A stretch of DNA of 64,000 nt from Dryas octopetala (GCA_963921425.1 OY992840.1:8496501-8560500), one strand, 5' to 3'. Positions 11,976-25,628 are shown, counted from the first letter of the stretch. Numbers and translations: made by a program. Notes: generated by a model from the sequence alone, not told the origin.

Positions 11976-12439
11976 GAGCATCAACATATACAAATTAAAT
12001 TAAATAATGTTGTAAGTTGTAACTATTTAATTATCATCATTATCATTTTTATATTTGTAAAAAAATTTGTTTTCATTTATTTATTTGAATGAAAATTAAT
12101 GATTTTTTTTGGGGCAAAATTAAATGATAAATGATTGTAGATTTCTTTCGTCAAAGAATTTTCCACAATGTTGTTGGACATCCTCGAATTGGATCATGTA
12201 TAGTTGATTTCGTCATGGATGTTAACAATAAAATTTATTTATGATTTATCATTCTGGCACTAAACAATAAATATATGCAAAACCAAAATATTCAAAATTA
12301 TCAAATGATTCAAATGCATCATAGTCTTCATAGAGATACAGAAGAAGTACGTGGATCTTGCGTTTGTATGCAGAGCATGAGGAATGAGGATAGCCAAAAT
12401 GGCAGCTGACTCAAGCACTGTGGTGGCGAGTTTGTACGC

Positions 12440-12620
12440 ACGCGTGACTCACGCTTCATAAGACCCACCAAAACCCGCCACGCGTTTCACGCAGCAGTGC
12501 ATGCCCACACTCACATTCGTTGAGCCATCACCCACCATATCACAATCGTCGTGGTCTATTCTCTGAGTCTAGCAATGGCACAGTAAAACGAGTTCGAATT
12601 CTCACAGCGAGCCACGTGTC
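12440..12620. promoter_or_regulatory. CGCG and G-box elements upstream of the G3P transporter gene
   Basis: ACGCGT occurs at 12440-12445 and 12480-12485 (CAMTA-type CGCG boxes), and GCCACGTGTC at 12611-12620 (G-box/ABRE-like). They lie 340-520 bp upstream of the start codon. Motif evidence only. Confidence 0.4.
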
Positions 12621-12960
12621 CTCCCTCTTGTTCGCGCTCCGCCCCTCTCTGCCTCTCGCCCGTCCTCTACGCTTTCCCTCTCATCCTCTTATGGAAAACG
12701 ATGCAAACCAGTCAAATTTTGGCTCGTTTCAATAAGTTTCATCAGGGCCTTGGTTCTTCTTCAATTCAGTAAGGTCGTGTTTTCTCTCTCAGCCTCTTTT
12801 TTTTTTTTTTTTTTCCTGATATTTGACGTGTGAAATTTACAATTTTTCTTTCTGGGTACGCTTGAAGTTGAAAGATGAATGTGATATGAGGGTGGCACTA
12901 GGTTTGTGAAGAAATTTGTGCTCTGTTGGTTTTCGTTTTAGTTTTGTGGGATTGTTGAGG

Positions 12961-15900
12961 ATGTCTCAGAGTTCTGATACAATGAGAGGAACCCCACCTG
13001 GGATTTTGCTTATTAGAAGCATTAGAGGCAAAGATTGGAGTCTTTCTACATATAGATATGTGGTTTTGTTTGTTACATTCATAGCTTATACATGTTACCA
13101 TGCTTCAAGAAAACCCAGTAGTATAGTTAAAAGTGTTTTGTATCCTGAACCTGTTAAAGGCAATGGCTTATACCCCTGGCTTGGCAAGGTCTTTATTAAG
13201 GAAGAGTTTGGGGGCAATGACAATGGCAATGGCAATTACAGGTTGAGAGATGAAGGTTGGGCCCCGTTTAATGGAACGGACGGGACGTCGAAATTGGGGG
13301 AGATTGATGTTGCATTTCTAGCATGCTACTCTTTAGGAATGTATGTTGCTGGGCATTTGGGCGATACGTTGGACCTCCGGTTGTTCTTGACAGTCGGGAT
13401 GGTTGGTAGTGGCATTTTTGTTGCCCTATTCGGAATGGGATACTTTTGGAATGTTCATGTGTTTGGTTTTTATCTTGGGATGCAAATGGCTGCTGGGTTG
13501 TTCCAAGCAACAGGTTGGCCTTCGGTTGTTGCTGTGATTGGTAATTGGTTTGGAAAGGGAAAGAGGGGTTTGATAATGGGTATATGGAATGCACATACTT
13601 CGGTTGGGAATATTAGTGGTTCACTTCTTGCTGCTAGTGTTCTGGACTATGGGTGGGGTTGGTGTTTTATAGTTCCAGGTGCTTTTATTGCATTGGGAGG
13701 TGTAATAGTTTTCTTCTTCTTGGCTGCTTATCCTGAGGATATTGGATTTTCTTCCCCACATGATTCAGCTTCTAATTTGGAGGCTGTGCCTAATGATGAA
13801 GAGGCTAATATAAGAAAAGGAGTTATAGTGGAAGGTGAAGCAAAACTTGTTTCCCGAACTGGGTCTGTGAGTAGGACAAGTGTTGGGCTTCTTCAAGCTT
13901 GTCTGATACCAGGAGTTATACCCTTTGCGTTGTGCCTCTTCTTCTCAAAGCTTGTGGCCTACACATTTCTGTATTGGTTACCATTTTATTTAAGCCAGAC
14001 AGGTAATTTATTCCTCATAGTTTAATATATTACCATAATTGACTGATATAACTTAAAACTTGTAGGATTTAGAATGCTTTCTGGATTGCCAGATAGCTTC
14101 ACTATTTAAATTTAGAATAAGAAGATTCAAAACATTGCAAGTATCATGGGTTGTTATTAATAGTCAAGAATGTGCTGGCAGAAGAGTGTGCACTAGGGTC
14201 TAGGGCTCCTCTATGATACTCTAAGCCCAAAATAAACTCCTCTTTGAGGCACTGATTATTTTGATAGAGTTCTTATATTTACACTTTTGTAATCAAAGAT
14301 TGCTCATTGATCATACAAGCAATATTTTGTATGAGTGTGTGTACTGTAAAATTATATAAATGTGTGTGTCTGTAGAAAAAGGAATAGATATAGATAAAGT
14401 ATCTTATGTCTCAATCCTTCTGATCTCTCCAGTTGTTGCGTTAATTACATATGTTTTCCTTGTTGTTTCATTCCAACAAGTTCTGAAAGTGAGAGTAATT
14501 TATTTATTTTCTCTGTAAACATCCTATGGATTGTAGTCATCGTGATAATTTAAGTATAATTATCAATTGTAATTTGACAAAGAGGCTTACAGTTATTCTT
14601 TTTAAATATTTAAAGATTACTAGTTACGCTTTGCAGTCAGTTAGATTTACTGAGTTTGAGATGGAAATATGCCATGGGCTCTTGGTTGACAATCTGTCTT
14701 TTAACAAAAAGGTTCTTGAGTGCCTTTTTTGTCCACTTCCTCAGAAGATTAATAATTGGACACAGGATTTGTTGTGATTTCTGTAAAGAATAACATGTGA
14801 CTTAAATTAGGAGTCCTATTAGCCTGCACAAGTTTTTGGTAACTATAAAGTATATCTTCGGGTGGTTTATCTGGTTTGGAACAATGTTTGAGTTATGGCA
14901 AAGACATAGGCAATGTGTCCTTTCGACTAGGCTGCTAATTTGGATATTGCTATCATGCGTCCCTAGTGGTTTATTCTGATCCTATGCATGAATGCATCTG
15001 TACTTTTTGTGGATGGTAATGTCTATTAAAAACTTATTTTGTGTGTCACTGTCCTTAGTAAGTGTTGTTCTTTTGGAGACGGTGCTATTGGATATTGATC
15101 ACTCTCTGTAGTCTAAATGTTATAAATTTTTGCAAGCATGTTTATAAACTGGCCAGGGAACACCAGAGTCATCCTGTTTTTTGAGCTATTATTTTAAATC
15201 TTCTTCATGCATCTGATATAATGTTCCCCCATCTTCTCTCATATTCTTTTGCAGAAATAGGAGGAGAGTATGTTTCTGTGAAATCTGCTGGAAATCTCTC
15301 GACTTTGTTTGATGTAGGGGGCATAGTTGGTGGAATCCTTGCTGGCTACATATCTGATAAACTTAATGCTCGGGCTACAACAGCAGCCAGCTTCATGTAT
15401 ACTGCAATTCCGGCAATGCTATTATATCGCAGATATGGCAGTATTTCACACAATGTCAACATTGTTCTTATGATAGTTGCTGGCTTGTTTATTAATGGGC
15501 CCTATGCACTTATCACCACTGCAGTTTCTGCAGATCTTGGTACTCACAGTTCCCTTAGAGGGGATTCTCGAGCACTTGCAACAGTTACTGCCATAATTGA
15601 TGGTACTGGATCAGTTGGTGCAGCTTTTGGCCCTCTTCTTACTGGTTTTCTTTCAACAAAGGGATGGGATGCAGTATTTATGATGCTAATGATTTGTGCT
15701 CTTATTGCGGGGCTTCTTTTAACACGTTTGGTCATAACTGAAATTTCTGAGAATACTCGCAAAGTTATTCCTGTACCCAGTGGGCAGCAAAGTTTTGGAG
15801 GTAATACTTTTTTAGTCTTCCCTTTATATTTGATTTATATTTGCTTAGAAAGAAGGTATGTGCATAAAAAAAAACTCCTTCCCACCTCCCTTTCACCGGC

Positions 15901-17764
15901 CAATACTAATTATATAAAATGACTGGATGCTCTTTGTAATGTAATCAAATCTATCAATCTTGTGAAAACCTTTTCCTGACAAAGGGGCCAGATCATGGTA
16001 ATCTCCCAGTAACCTTAGCAAGCATTAATGGTATTTGAAGGTAAGAGAGTCTTGCTTCCATGATAAAACCATTATGGTCACTAGAGCCCTCATCTCTGAG
16101 TAATGGTAAAGAGATTGAAAGCATTTCTACCCTGAAATTCTGTAAATAACAATATTTAAAGATTACAACCTATAACTCCTACAAAATAACATTGGATAAT
16201 TTTCTCACTTGAATACTAAAAGTCATAATAGACAGATTAGTTCCTTGGGGCATCCAAACACCACCCATATCTGTTTCATGTACATTAAACATGGAAGAGT
16301 TGTTGAAAAACATAAAATAAATTTTTTATAAAGTTAATGTAAATTAAAGAAGCGTGCCTGCTTCTTCTCAAGCTAGCACAACTTGAAAATGAAACATGTT
16401 AAGTTGAAAGATCCCCAAAAGGGATATTTTATGCTAGCAAAGTCTAATATTGAAGCACACACAGGGACACTTATATTCAGGATTGTGAAATCTTACTAAG
16501 GATTTGCAAGCCATAGGAAGGGGTTTTTATATGAGATTTCTTTACCCTCTTCATTGTGGAGCTTTGAGATGGCCTCATAAGCATTTTTTGTTATATTGAT
16601 AAATATAGTGGGGCCAACACTGGGTAAGGGGTTAAGTGTTTAGTTCGATGCTGTACTAACTGCAGAGGATTTACTTGAATAACTCATGTACTATTAAGTC
16701 TATATCTTACTGTCATGAAAGTTCAATTCAAAATTGAAAGAAGATTATATGTTCTTATACTATTTAAGGGGGATTCCCTACTTTGTGTAAACTTGATGTG
16801 TGTGTGTGTGAGAATAATCTAATAATAATCTCCTTGTGTTGGTTTATAAGTGCCCATTTTACTTAAGTATCCAACTCAGAAGCTTAAGTTATCAGGTAGA
16901 GAGGACTTATATGTATATATATAGCTCAACACTACCCCTCATGGACTCCTTTTTATACACATTAACAACTAGTCCATTCTTTGGCTGACTAGAGTTCTTA
17001 TGTGTGGTCCTTGTCAAGATGACTAGCAAATGGCGGCTTTGATTCCATAATGAAGTATCCAATCATACAGTTTAAGTTATTATGTGGAGAGACCCAACCA
17101 ATGTGGTTTAGGCAATTTTCCCAAAAGTTTTAAGTTATAAGTTAGACACTAGCAATTTGCCCAAAATTGACGTTAGATACATATAGCTAATATTAGACAC
17201 TTAGCCCAACCAATGTGGGGCTAGTGTTCAACAAATTTGTGTTTGAACCTCTTGATTCTTTGTATGAATTACACCACCTCAATTTCTACAATTGCATCTA
17301 ACGTCCATGCATCTTCTACTCAAGATTTCAGGTACCTTGTGCTGGTTTGAAATTTTATAATTCATGGTTCTTGCTGACTGCAATCTTGACTGATTTGAAT
17401 GGAGTTTGGATGGTTTAGTGAGTTTAAACTGTTGATATTTAATTAGTTTTTTAAAAGATAACAAGAATGCTTCCAAATAAGCTCCCCTTTCGAAGATTCT
17501 GATACGACTTTGGTTTGTGATATGGTGTTGTATGGTGTCTGATTGTGGCTCCTAAGAAGCCAGCATGTGGGTGCCTAAAACTGTGTTTTCATACTAATCT
17601 CTAACAAAGAAAGATGAGTACTGGATTAGAATGATAAAAGAATTTTTTACTTGTTCGTAGAACATAATTTTCACCATTTGAACAATAATCCTAATTTGGA
17701 CTTACTGGTCATCGATTTTTCTGCAGCTCCTGCATCCCAACCCCTTCTAAGTGATCAAAGATGA
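12961..17764 (+). CDS. G3Pp4-like: Putative glycerol-3-phosphate transporter (MFS, G3Pp family)
   Basis: Three coding exons: 12961-14002, 15255-15800 and 17727-17764. The frame is kept across both introns and gives 541 residues ending in TGA. The start is placed at MSQSSDTMRG rather than 15 codons upstream because that fits the family N-terminus. Landmarks are RYVVLFVTFIAYTCYHASRK (TM1 and the family motif), a long loop with KEEFGGNDNG, GNWFGKGKRGLIMGIWNAHT, AAYPEDIGF before a hydrophilic central loop, then YLPFYLSQTEIGGEYVSVKS and FDVGGIVGGILAGYISDK in the second half; about 12 membrane spans are expected. Homologues resemble bacterial GlpT and are phosphate-responsive in Arabidopsis; transport of G3P is predicted, not shown. 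The last exon encodes only about 12 residues. Intron 2 (15801-17726) contains repeat debris. Confidence 0.94.
16850..17240. repeat. Possible LTR/TRIM-like remnant in the G3P transporter intron
   Basis: CCCAACCAATGTGG occurs twice (about 17092 and 17205), and TTTAAGTTAT/TTAAGTTATC-type phrases recur with AAGTATCCAA at two places. The look is of an old LTR or TRIM remnant, but I cannot define its ends. Confidence 0.3.
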
Positions 17765-18270
17765 TATTAAGGTATGGCCTCAAGAAGCTTCATCATATTC
17801 TGGAATCATGGAAAGCAAGCTTTATCATATTGAGAAATTCAAGCTCAACATGTTGCTGGTAATTTGTAGTCTTGGAAAACAAATTTCTTGTGGGCCATCT
17901 TTTGAAGAAAAACTAAAGGATCAGTATATGCCAAAATTTAATGGCTTCCGAAGCAGTTTTTAGCACCCATTTTGGTGTTCACTGTCTGTAATATATGCAA
18001 ACTGATAGGCAATACTTAGATTTTGTTTACTTTGGTTGATTGCGCTCTCCAAATAGGTTGATTGTGTTCGAGGAACTGGGTGAATTGAATTTATCGCTAT
18101 TGCTGAAGATAGAACTCAATCTTTCTTTGTCAAAAGTCAAAACTAGACAGAAAAATTTTCATTATAATATAAATGATCCAATTGGCTGGTGGATGCGTAA
18201 GGCGTCCTGGGATGATTTTGTAGTAAGTTGGTAACTATGGTAACTTTTTTTTTTGGGTGACAAATTATAC

Positions 18271-18871
18271 TTAGAGAGCCCGTTTGGATTCTTGAATTTG
18301 AATTTAAATTTTAAATCTATGCATTTGTATTTGAAATTCATAAATTTGAAATTCTATTGTTTGGATACAAAATCTAAAGATGAGGATTCCACAATTTAAG
18401 ATTTTTTTTTTTTTTGATAATTTAAGAATTTAAACATATAATTAAGAATAAAAAATAAGAAATATAATTTTAATTTTTATATATTTAGCAATATATTATA
18501 AATATTTAAAATAGACAATCAAATATAAATATATGTTTAGCTTAGTTGGTTGATGGTCGCGGAGGTGGTGAACAAAAAATTCACTGGAGAGGGTGACCGG
18601 AAAAGTCGCCAAAGATGGTCGTTGGAAAAGTTGCTGGAGGTGGTCGCCGGAGGTGATGAGAGAGAGAGAGAGAAAAAAAAAAAAAAGTGGGGTGGTGGGA
18701 TTCTAAATATCTAGTTACAAATTGTATTTGAAATTCATGAATTTGGCCTTTTCAAATCCATCATAGATTTGGGCCAAATCCAAATCACTACTTTAAATTA
18801 AATCCAAACAAGTGTATTTGGGTCCAAATCCAAATTCCTCCCATGAAATACCTCCATCCAAACGGCGCTTA
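18271..18871. mobile_element. PIF/Harbinger-like MITE with TTA target duplication
   Basis: TTA (18271-18273) precedes GAGAGCCCGTTTGGATTC. The right end, inverted, reads GCGCCGTTTGGATGG and is followed by TTA (18869-18871). The 595-bp interior is AT-rich, with repeated AAATTTGAATT phrases at both ends (a longer imperfect inverted repeat) and a GA run near 18660. No coding capacity. It lies just past the G3P transporter 3' UTR. Confidence 0.7.
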
Positions 18872-21800
18872 CTGTCCAACTTAATTGGCGGCATTGATGC
18901 AGTTTGGTTTTCTGTCAAGCTCAAAGCATTTATTTTTGTAGAATTTGAGGCTTGGAAGTAATTGTTTGCCAAACCTCAGTGTCTCTTTAGGTTCCATATT
19001 TGTTGATCATGTAGCTTCTTAAAGCTTCTGTGGAAAAGTTGTTAATAAAGTACTTGTTAATATTGTGTTAAATCTGCAGAGTAATAGATGAAAACAAATA
19101 CTAATGGGGTTGCAATTGCATAACCCAAATTTAGTTTTGAGTCAAATGTAGATGAAACCTAACATGTATAGCTTGAGTCCACTATAATCATATTGTTTTC
19201 TCAGGCAAGTAATATTCCATTATTCCATTTTCCCCCTTTAAAATCATGAAAATGTTCTCTAGTTGTCTAGTCTGTGGTCCTAACATTTGTGATGGCACAA
19301 ATGCTACAAACACTACATTTGGCTCAAAATGAAGCAGCACAGAATTCTTGTTCAGCCGAAAAATTCTTATTATATAATTTTATAGTTGACTGTCTGAAAT
19401 CTAGGCTGTGCCATAATAAAAATCTAAAATACAAGAGATTTGCTTTGATGTAAAGCCTTAATTGTGTTGGATCTTCTTAATTAAGCCTTTTAGTGACTCT
19501 TTTAAATGCCATTAAGTTAACAGAGTTATTTAATACTCTTTCTATAAAGAGTTGTTTTTCTTTCCTTACAAAAGAGATTATAAGCTAAAAGTATCACACT
19601 GATTATTGTTTTCTAGCTTTTGTAAGAAGCTATTAATTATTAGGAGGACATGTGGTCTCCAACGTTCCAAATTAAAAATGGTTCCCATTATGCAGTAGCG
19701 ATAAAAAAGAATGTCCATTCTGAAAGCTCCAACGCAGATATAGCCATCAATCTCCATCATGATTGTTGGAGCTAAAAAATAAAGCTCATCCCCTTTATAC
19801 CACTGTATTTATGTATTGGCCTATTTAAATCATTATTTTAGAAAATTAACTAAATACAAATATAAAAATAATTTGCATTTGTTTTTAGGGATCCCAGACG
19901 TCGCTCAACAGTAGTGTTTGATTGCTCGGCGCGTTGGGTTTTTTATTTATTATAAATCACTAAGCAATACTATATTTTTTCAATATGAGACATGTTTCTC
20001 TTAATATCATATACCACATTAATTAGTAACAAAAATTGAGATAATAGTGAGTAGCTCTAGTAAATTGTTATATACTTTCAGTCTTCCAAGATTGATAAAT
20101 TCAGGGCTATATATGGATAAGCAGGAGGATTCTAATGATTGATGAGGAAACTGGAAAAGTCAGGACTGTTTTTGCTAGAAACTAGAAAGTAGATAGAATG
20201 TCAGGAGATGAAGGCATGCATGGAATTACTATTGCAGGCAGCTTAGGTAGCTGCACTGCAGTTAGTAATGTAGTATTGCTCTCCTTTTCTTATCCACTGC
20301 CTGAATACCATACCATACAACTGGCTAAGTTGAATTTTCACGTAGAAAGCCAAACTCAGGGCAGAAACTTCCACCTTTCCTGACATGCGCAGACACACAA
20401 ATATGCTTACCTACTCTGCATTACATCACAATTGCCTAGGTCTATGGCTACTTGGATATATATACAGCATCCCTTGACTTGGGCTTTGGGGCAAAATTCT
20501 GACCACTCATCACTGTAAATGTGCTTGCATATGTGATATATATATATATATATGTAGAGTGGTCTTCAATGATTCATTGAGGTATACTTTATTTTAAACA
20601 TGATGATATATAGTTTGTGGGACCCACTCTGTATTGTAATTTGATGATTGAAGCCGTCTATTTTCTAAGTCTCTATACAAGGATTATCCTTTCAAAAAAT
20701 TAAGTAAATTGAAAACCATTAAGACATCTAATTGTGATAGAATAAATAGACGAATATATGGATTTCATTAACACTTGAAATGATTCTTTTAATCAAATGG
20801 TTAAATGATTTCTGATTTATCTAATTTTTTACAAGAATAATTCTTGTATATGATCCTTCTAGAGCCTTCTTAATTAGCACACATAATTAATTTTCTAAAT
20901 TAACTAGAGCTATAGCAAGGTGGAGCAAATGGACTGGTTTGGGTGTAAAGGTGATCATGGTTCGATCTACATGCTAATTAACCAGGAAGCAAAGGTTTTC
21001 CAAAGCATGTGAATGATTAATAAGGTCCAAATTAAACAATATATATATATATATGATTTTAAGGAGTTCTCTTTGTTGCAGGGCAAGACGTAAAATGGTA
21101 GATTCATATGTGATGTGACACAATGTTTAAACGTCCATGGCGTAACGTTGGAATGTTGTTTCACATTCTACATGAATTCCGCACTTTACATCTTTCATCA
21201 GAGAAATTGTGATACTTTTAATATTTGAGTTTGACTTAAAAAGACACACTTCTAAAAATTGTGTGACTACCTATAAATTAATCTTAATGGAATGAAATAA
21301 TTGGGGTTCTTGGCTGTATAGTATTCATTGATTTTAGTTTAGAATTTACCTTTTCTAATTAGCCAATATATGAAGGATTCATCATTGTAATCTTACGATT
21401 ATTCAAAGATGTTATCTTGGTAGACAATTTTATAGTTATGTTATCATATAATTAAACAATTAAAACATGCAAGATGTTTTGAGATATATTACACTTGATT
21501 GAGAATTTAACAACATAATATATTGGATTCTTCCAAAAGAAAATTGCTAATGATTTATATGGTTGAATACAAGCTCATTGATGATTGTAATTAATCGTGG
21601 ATCAATAAGAGATAGCAATGCAAATTAAACCCAAATGTAGGGAGGTAAACCTAGGGGTTTTCCTGAGATTTTTGTGTATAATTGATGGATGCTTTTGTGA
21701 CTTGTCATTGTGAATTTGAGATTCTCGTGCAAGTTTGGTGGGACAATAAAGCTACCCTACACCCATAAAGTCTTTTAAGTTCTGTGAAAAGTAATGGCCA

Positions 21801-22930
21801 TTAACACAGTGCGCAGGATAAAGTGGGCAAAAGACATGAGTTTCAATCTTAAGTCACCTACAAATTGGTGTATGAAAAAGAAAAATGAAAAAAGAAACCC
21901 TTACACTATGAATCAATGTCCATCACATCCTTCGCAGTTTCCTCTCTTTCTCTCTCTTTATTCTGTGATGACAAATTGCTTCTGCCACATGTTGATGCAT
22001 AGCAGTTCCATGCTTTTATCTTAAGTTTTGTGGGAGACTAGTTTCCTCTTTGATTACTTGAAGCCTGACAAAAGTGATTAAACTTTAAAATTTCATTCTC
22101 CTCTATGGGAAATTTTGAAATTAGTCCATTTTCAGTTCTATCAAAGATTTTTTTAGCGTTTATTCCTCAAACCCTTCTTAAGTAGTGTTTGAATTACACT
22201 GACTTTCGACACTATTAAAAGAGAATTAAGTAGGTTAAAACACTACTATATATATATTTTTATTCAACTAGGGAGTAATATTACGATCCTTTTAATTGGG
22301 CTACTAAAAAAAAAAATTATTAAAAGTAACTGATACACCGACATATATGTAGTGTGATCAATTCAATATATTACTAATATATTTTTAAAACTAAAAAAGA
22401 AAGTTATAAGTTTTTTAAAGACCCAAATTTGAACTAATTTTAAAAATTGTCTTTTACTTAAAAGATCTCACAACCTTCAAAAATCTTATACAAGTTTTGC
22501 AATTGGAATGATATATAACAACTACAAAAAAAAAAAGGAATAAAAAGCTTTTACAATAGATAAATCTTAAACAATAAATTAATAAATGTCATAAACTATA
22601 TTAATAAAATTTACCCTTACACACCCAAATCACCCATAATAAATCCAAAAATATCATTATAATTGTACTTTTTCGTCATTGCAAAACAAAAGCGTCCAAG
22701 CGTTGGCGGGACAAATTTTTATACTTAAATTTGTGCTATATACAAGATGCAAAATACCAAGTATAATTTGTGCAATATAGTTTTTTTTTTTTTTTGGGGT
22801 AGGACAATATAATTGACAAAATCACAAATAGAAGAGGTCATTGTCATTGTATAGGTGTCAACCAGCTGACCTTGTGGCATGAAAATCAATGCACCCAAAT
22901 GCTTACCACAACAAAGAATCTATGCTCCTT
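18872..22930. other. 4-kb intergenic stretch, no gene supported
   Basis: I see only short open frames, AT microsatellites (about 20537-20553 and 21040-21053) and a fragment at 19885-19945 with CGTCGCTCAACAGTAGTG..GCTCGGCGCG, loosely like the GCTCGG repeat family. Confidence 0.45.
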
Positions 22931-22935
22931 TACTC

Positions 22936-22942
22936 TATATAT
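22936..22942 (+). promoter_or_regulatory. TATA box of the AGP gene
   Basis: TATATAT in the context CTCTATATATCAACC, 107 bp upstream of the ATG. This predicts a start near 22965-22975 and a 5' UTR of about 80 bp containing the CT tract. Confidence 0.6.
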
Positions 22943-22974
22943 CAACCTCACACCTTGCAACCCCTATTCCTCAC

Positions 22975-22978
<4 letters not shown>

Positions 22979-23010
<32 letters not shown>
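22979..23010. repeat. CT microsatellite in the AGP 5' UTR
   Basis: About 14 CT dinucleotides between the TATA box and the ATG. Confidence 0.85.
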
Positions 23011-23012
<2 letters not shown>

Positions 23013-23048
23013 CACACTCTGTGATCACCACTTCACTCCCACACAGCC

Positions 23049-23519
23049 ATGGCTCTCACACGTGCCATGCTCTCCCTCACACTCTCACTATCTCTCCTAG
23101 CATTGTCCATGGCTCAAGCCCCCTCATACGCACCCAAAGCCACCCCCACCCACCACTCAACTCCACCGCCGACCACCACCACCTCCCCAACACCAACTGT
23201 TTCAACTCCTCCCCCCACCACAGCCTTCCCACCAACCCCAACTGCCGCCTCTCCAGTTGCATCACCTCCTTCCCCTACTGGGCTCAGCCCAGTGAGCCCA
23301 GGCCCAATGAGCCCAGGCCCAGTGAGCCCAGGCCCAGAGAGCCCAGTCCCATCTTCTAGTAGCTCACCACCTGCACCTGCTGCACCTGCTGCACCCACAC
23401 CCTCCATTGCACAGACACCATCCCCGGTCGAGTCCACGCCCGGCTCAGATGGTTTTGTTCATGGGATCAGCATGGCCTTGCTGGTAGTATTAATGGGTGG
23501 AGTTGCAATTCTTGTTTAA
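23049..23519 (+). CDS. Classical arabinogalactan protein (GPI-anchored AGP)
   Basis: Intronless, 156 residues. Residues 1-23 form a signal peptide ending SMAQA. The mature part is rich in Pro, Ala, Ser and Thr with many TP, SP and AP dipeptides (PTPT, PPPTT, SPGP), which are sites for proline hydroxylation and arabinogalactan attachment. A short tandem array MSPGPVSPGPESPVP sits near residues 84-100. After a GSDG-type cleavage region comes a hydrophobic tail (SMALLVVLMGGVAILV), the GPI signal. The protein should be an outer plasma-membrane or wall proteoglycan. The ATG is in a good CCATGG context. The other frames across it (22889-23359 plus, 23114-23437 minus) are composition artefacts. Confidence 0.93.
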   Translation: MALTRAMLSLTLSLSLLALSMAQAPSYAPKATPTHHSTPPPTTTTSPTPTVSTPPPTTAFPPTPTAASPVASPPSPTGLSPVSPGPMSPGPVSPGPESPVPSSSSSPPAPAAPAAPTPSIAQTPSPVESTPGSDGFVHGISMALLVVLMGGVAILV

Positions 23520-24097
23520 CACAGGCCCTCCTTTGAAATTTATGTAGATTAATTAGTATATTTGTGTATTCTTAATTTCTTTTTCTTTTTAAAATTTTTT
23601 GTCGTCTTTATTTTATTTTATTTTGGGTTAATTTAATTTGCTTTATTATTTTTGGGAGCTCCATTGTGATTTGTGAGAAGAGGGTGAGGACAGTTTGTGG
23701 AGATTTAGTATTGGATCATGTACTTATAGCTCTTCTTTTGTAGCATTTTGAGTAGTTGAATAAGAGAGACCCGTGATTCTTGTTTGTGTTTCAAATTAAG
23801 TGTTTCAATATCTTAATTAACCGATTTTCCACTTATCTGATTTTTTTCTTTTTGTATAATTTGTTAACAAAGTTTTTATAATAAAGAGTCCATATTATGA
23901 GACCACATTGTGAAGAAGGTGTAAATTGTTTTATAATCGGTTGAAAAGTTAATGAAACGAAAAACAATTTGAATTATAAGAGTACATTATGACATATTAG
24001 TTTGTTGCATTGCACATAAACTAGTAATTAAGGCTGTGGTATATTTTTAACAAAGAGAGACATACTTATTGGCCAATAGAAAGGTAGTTGGTTTCAT
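23520..24097. other. AGP 3' UTR and flank
   Basis: T-rich 3' UTR with poly(A)-signal-like AATAAG near 23759. No other gene. Confidence 0.4.
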
Positions 24098-25628
24098 TTG
24101 CTGGAATGGGTAGATGGAGAAGTGATGCATGAATAATTGAAAAGGTGCAAATGGTGTTCTTGGTAAGTGGTGGAAGTGGTGGGGAAGGAATGAATAAGGA
24201 GGAAAAGGATGGGTGCTAGCTGTAAGGATACAATTATGTGGAACAAATGGGATGGTGAATTGCTGTTGGGGATAGGATAGATGATGCCCCTTGTTTTACT
24301 TCTTTTTTTTTTTTTTTGGGTTAGAAGTTAGGCAATATTGAGAGAAAGAATATCGATTACATTCAGAAATTACGGTCATATATAATGATTTATAAAGTGT
24401 TTTGTCTCTACACTTATTGTTAATTGGTTTTAGATTGGATATATTCTTCAATTTTTTTCATTGTGTTAAAGCAGATAATTCACGTGTTAAGTTAAATTGC
24501 CACATGTATTTTTACATCACCTTGTATATATTATTTATATTTTTATCTTAAGTGATGTCACATGTGACTGGAGTAAAACAATATATATTATGACAAAAGA
24601 ATAGCACATAGGACCATAGTCCACACAGGTGGGCTTAAATGTCTCTTTGAATTAATTCTCTCTTGTTGTGCTATCAAATTGATTACATGCGAAGGCTTTA
24701 GACTCTTGACTTGGCCATCACAATGTATGCATTAATCACAGAATACATGTATCATGATTTTATCCAATTCACTCATCTACTTCATTTACTACTCACACTT
24801 ACCCCTTACATATTTCAATATATAATTGTCGTATGTTTTAAATACACAAATTAACCAATGTATTGAAATTTCAAATTAATATCCCAACATTCCAATTGTA
24901 TATAAAACCACCTTTTCGATTAAAAAAGAGTCTCGTTTTAAATAAAACCTTAACTTTTTCATAAAGATGCGTGGGAGAATATATCTCACTGCTTTGTGAA
25001 AACTAACCAATTATAGAAGGAAAAGAGGAAGGAAAAGCAATATCTTTCATGCTGTAAAAAATGGCTTACAGTAGAGCTTTATGTGTAATCCCACGTCGGA
25101 TTAGCAAGGAGTTATCAATTTGTATAAAGAGTTAAAATACACACTAAAGTGGAGACGTTTTGGTAAAATCTCATATTTGTTTAAAAATTTGGGTGGTTAA
25201 ATTAATGGAAATATTAATGCATGTGTGTGGGTGGTTAAAGGTGTGCGGTCAGACTCGTTAATTGATTTCTGCACAACAATTTAAACTCTACACACCCAAA
25301 AAATATTATGCATATATTTCTTTGTTTGCTCATACATCTTTGGGTTTATAATATATAACTAAAATTAAAAATATAGTAAAAATAATTAAGTAGATAAAAA
25401 ACAAGTAGAAGATCCGGATCTCCGATACACCATGTAATTGCTTTGGTAGAATGGGTAGATGGATGAGTGATGATGAATAGGTGTAGATGGTGTTATTGGT
25501 CTGTAGTGGAAGTGGCGGGGAAAGAATGAGGGAGTCAAAGTAAGGTGGAAGCTGTAAGGATAGAAATCAAATTAGGAGGAAGATATGGAATGGTGATGAA
25601 TTGCTTTTGGGGATAGGATGGTGTCCCT
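24098..25628. repeat. Diverged direct duplication (about 24098-24297 and 25436-25628)
   Basis: Both blocks carry, in the same order, GAATGGGTAGATGGA, GTGATG..GAATA, ATGGTGTT..TGGT, GTGGAAGTGG.GGGGAA, AGCTGTAAGGATA and TTG.GGGGATAGGAT. The spacer is about 1.1 kb. Neither copy has a convincing gene; the minus frame at 25535-25840 covers copy 2 but has no recognisable domain. Confidence 0.7.

Noticed and set aside
23114..23437. Gly/Val-rich minus-strand frame
   Set aside because: Antisense shadow of the Pro/Thr-rich AGP coding sequence.
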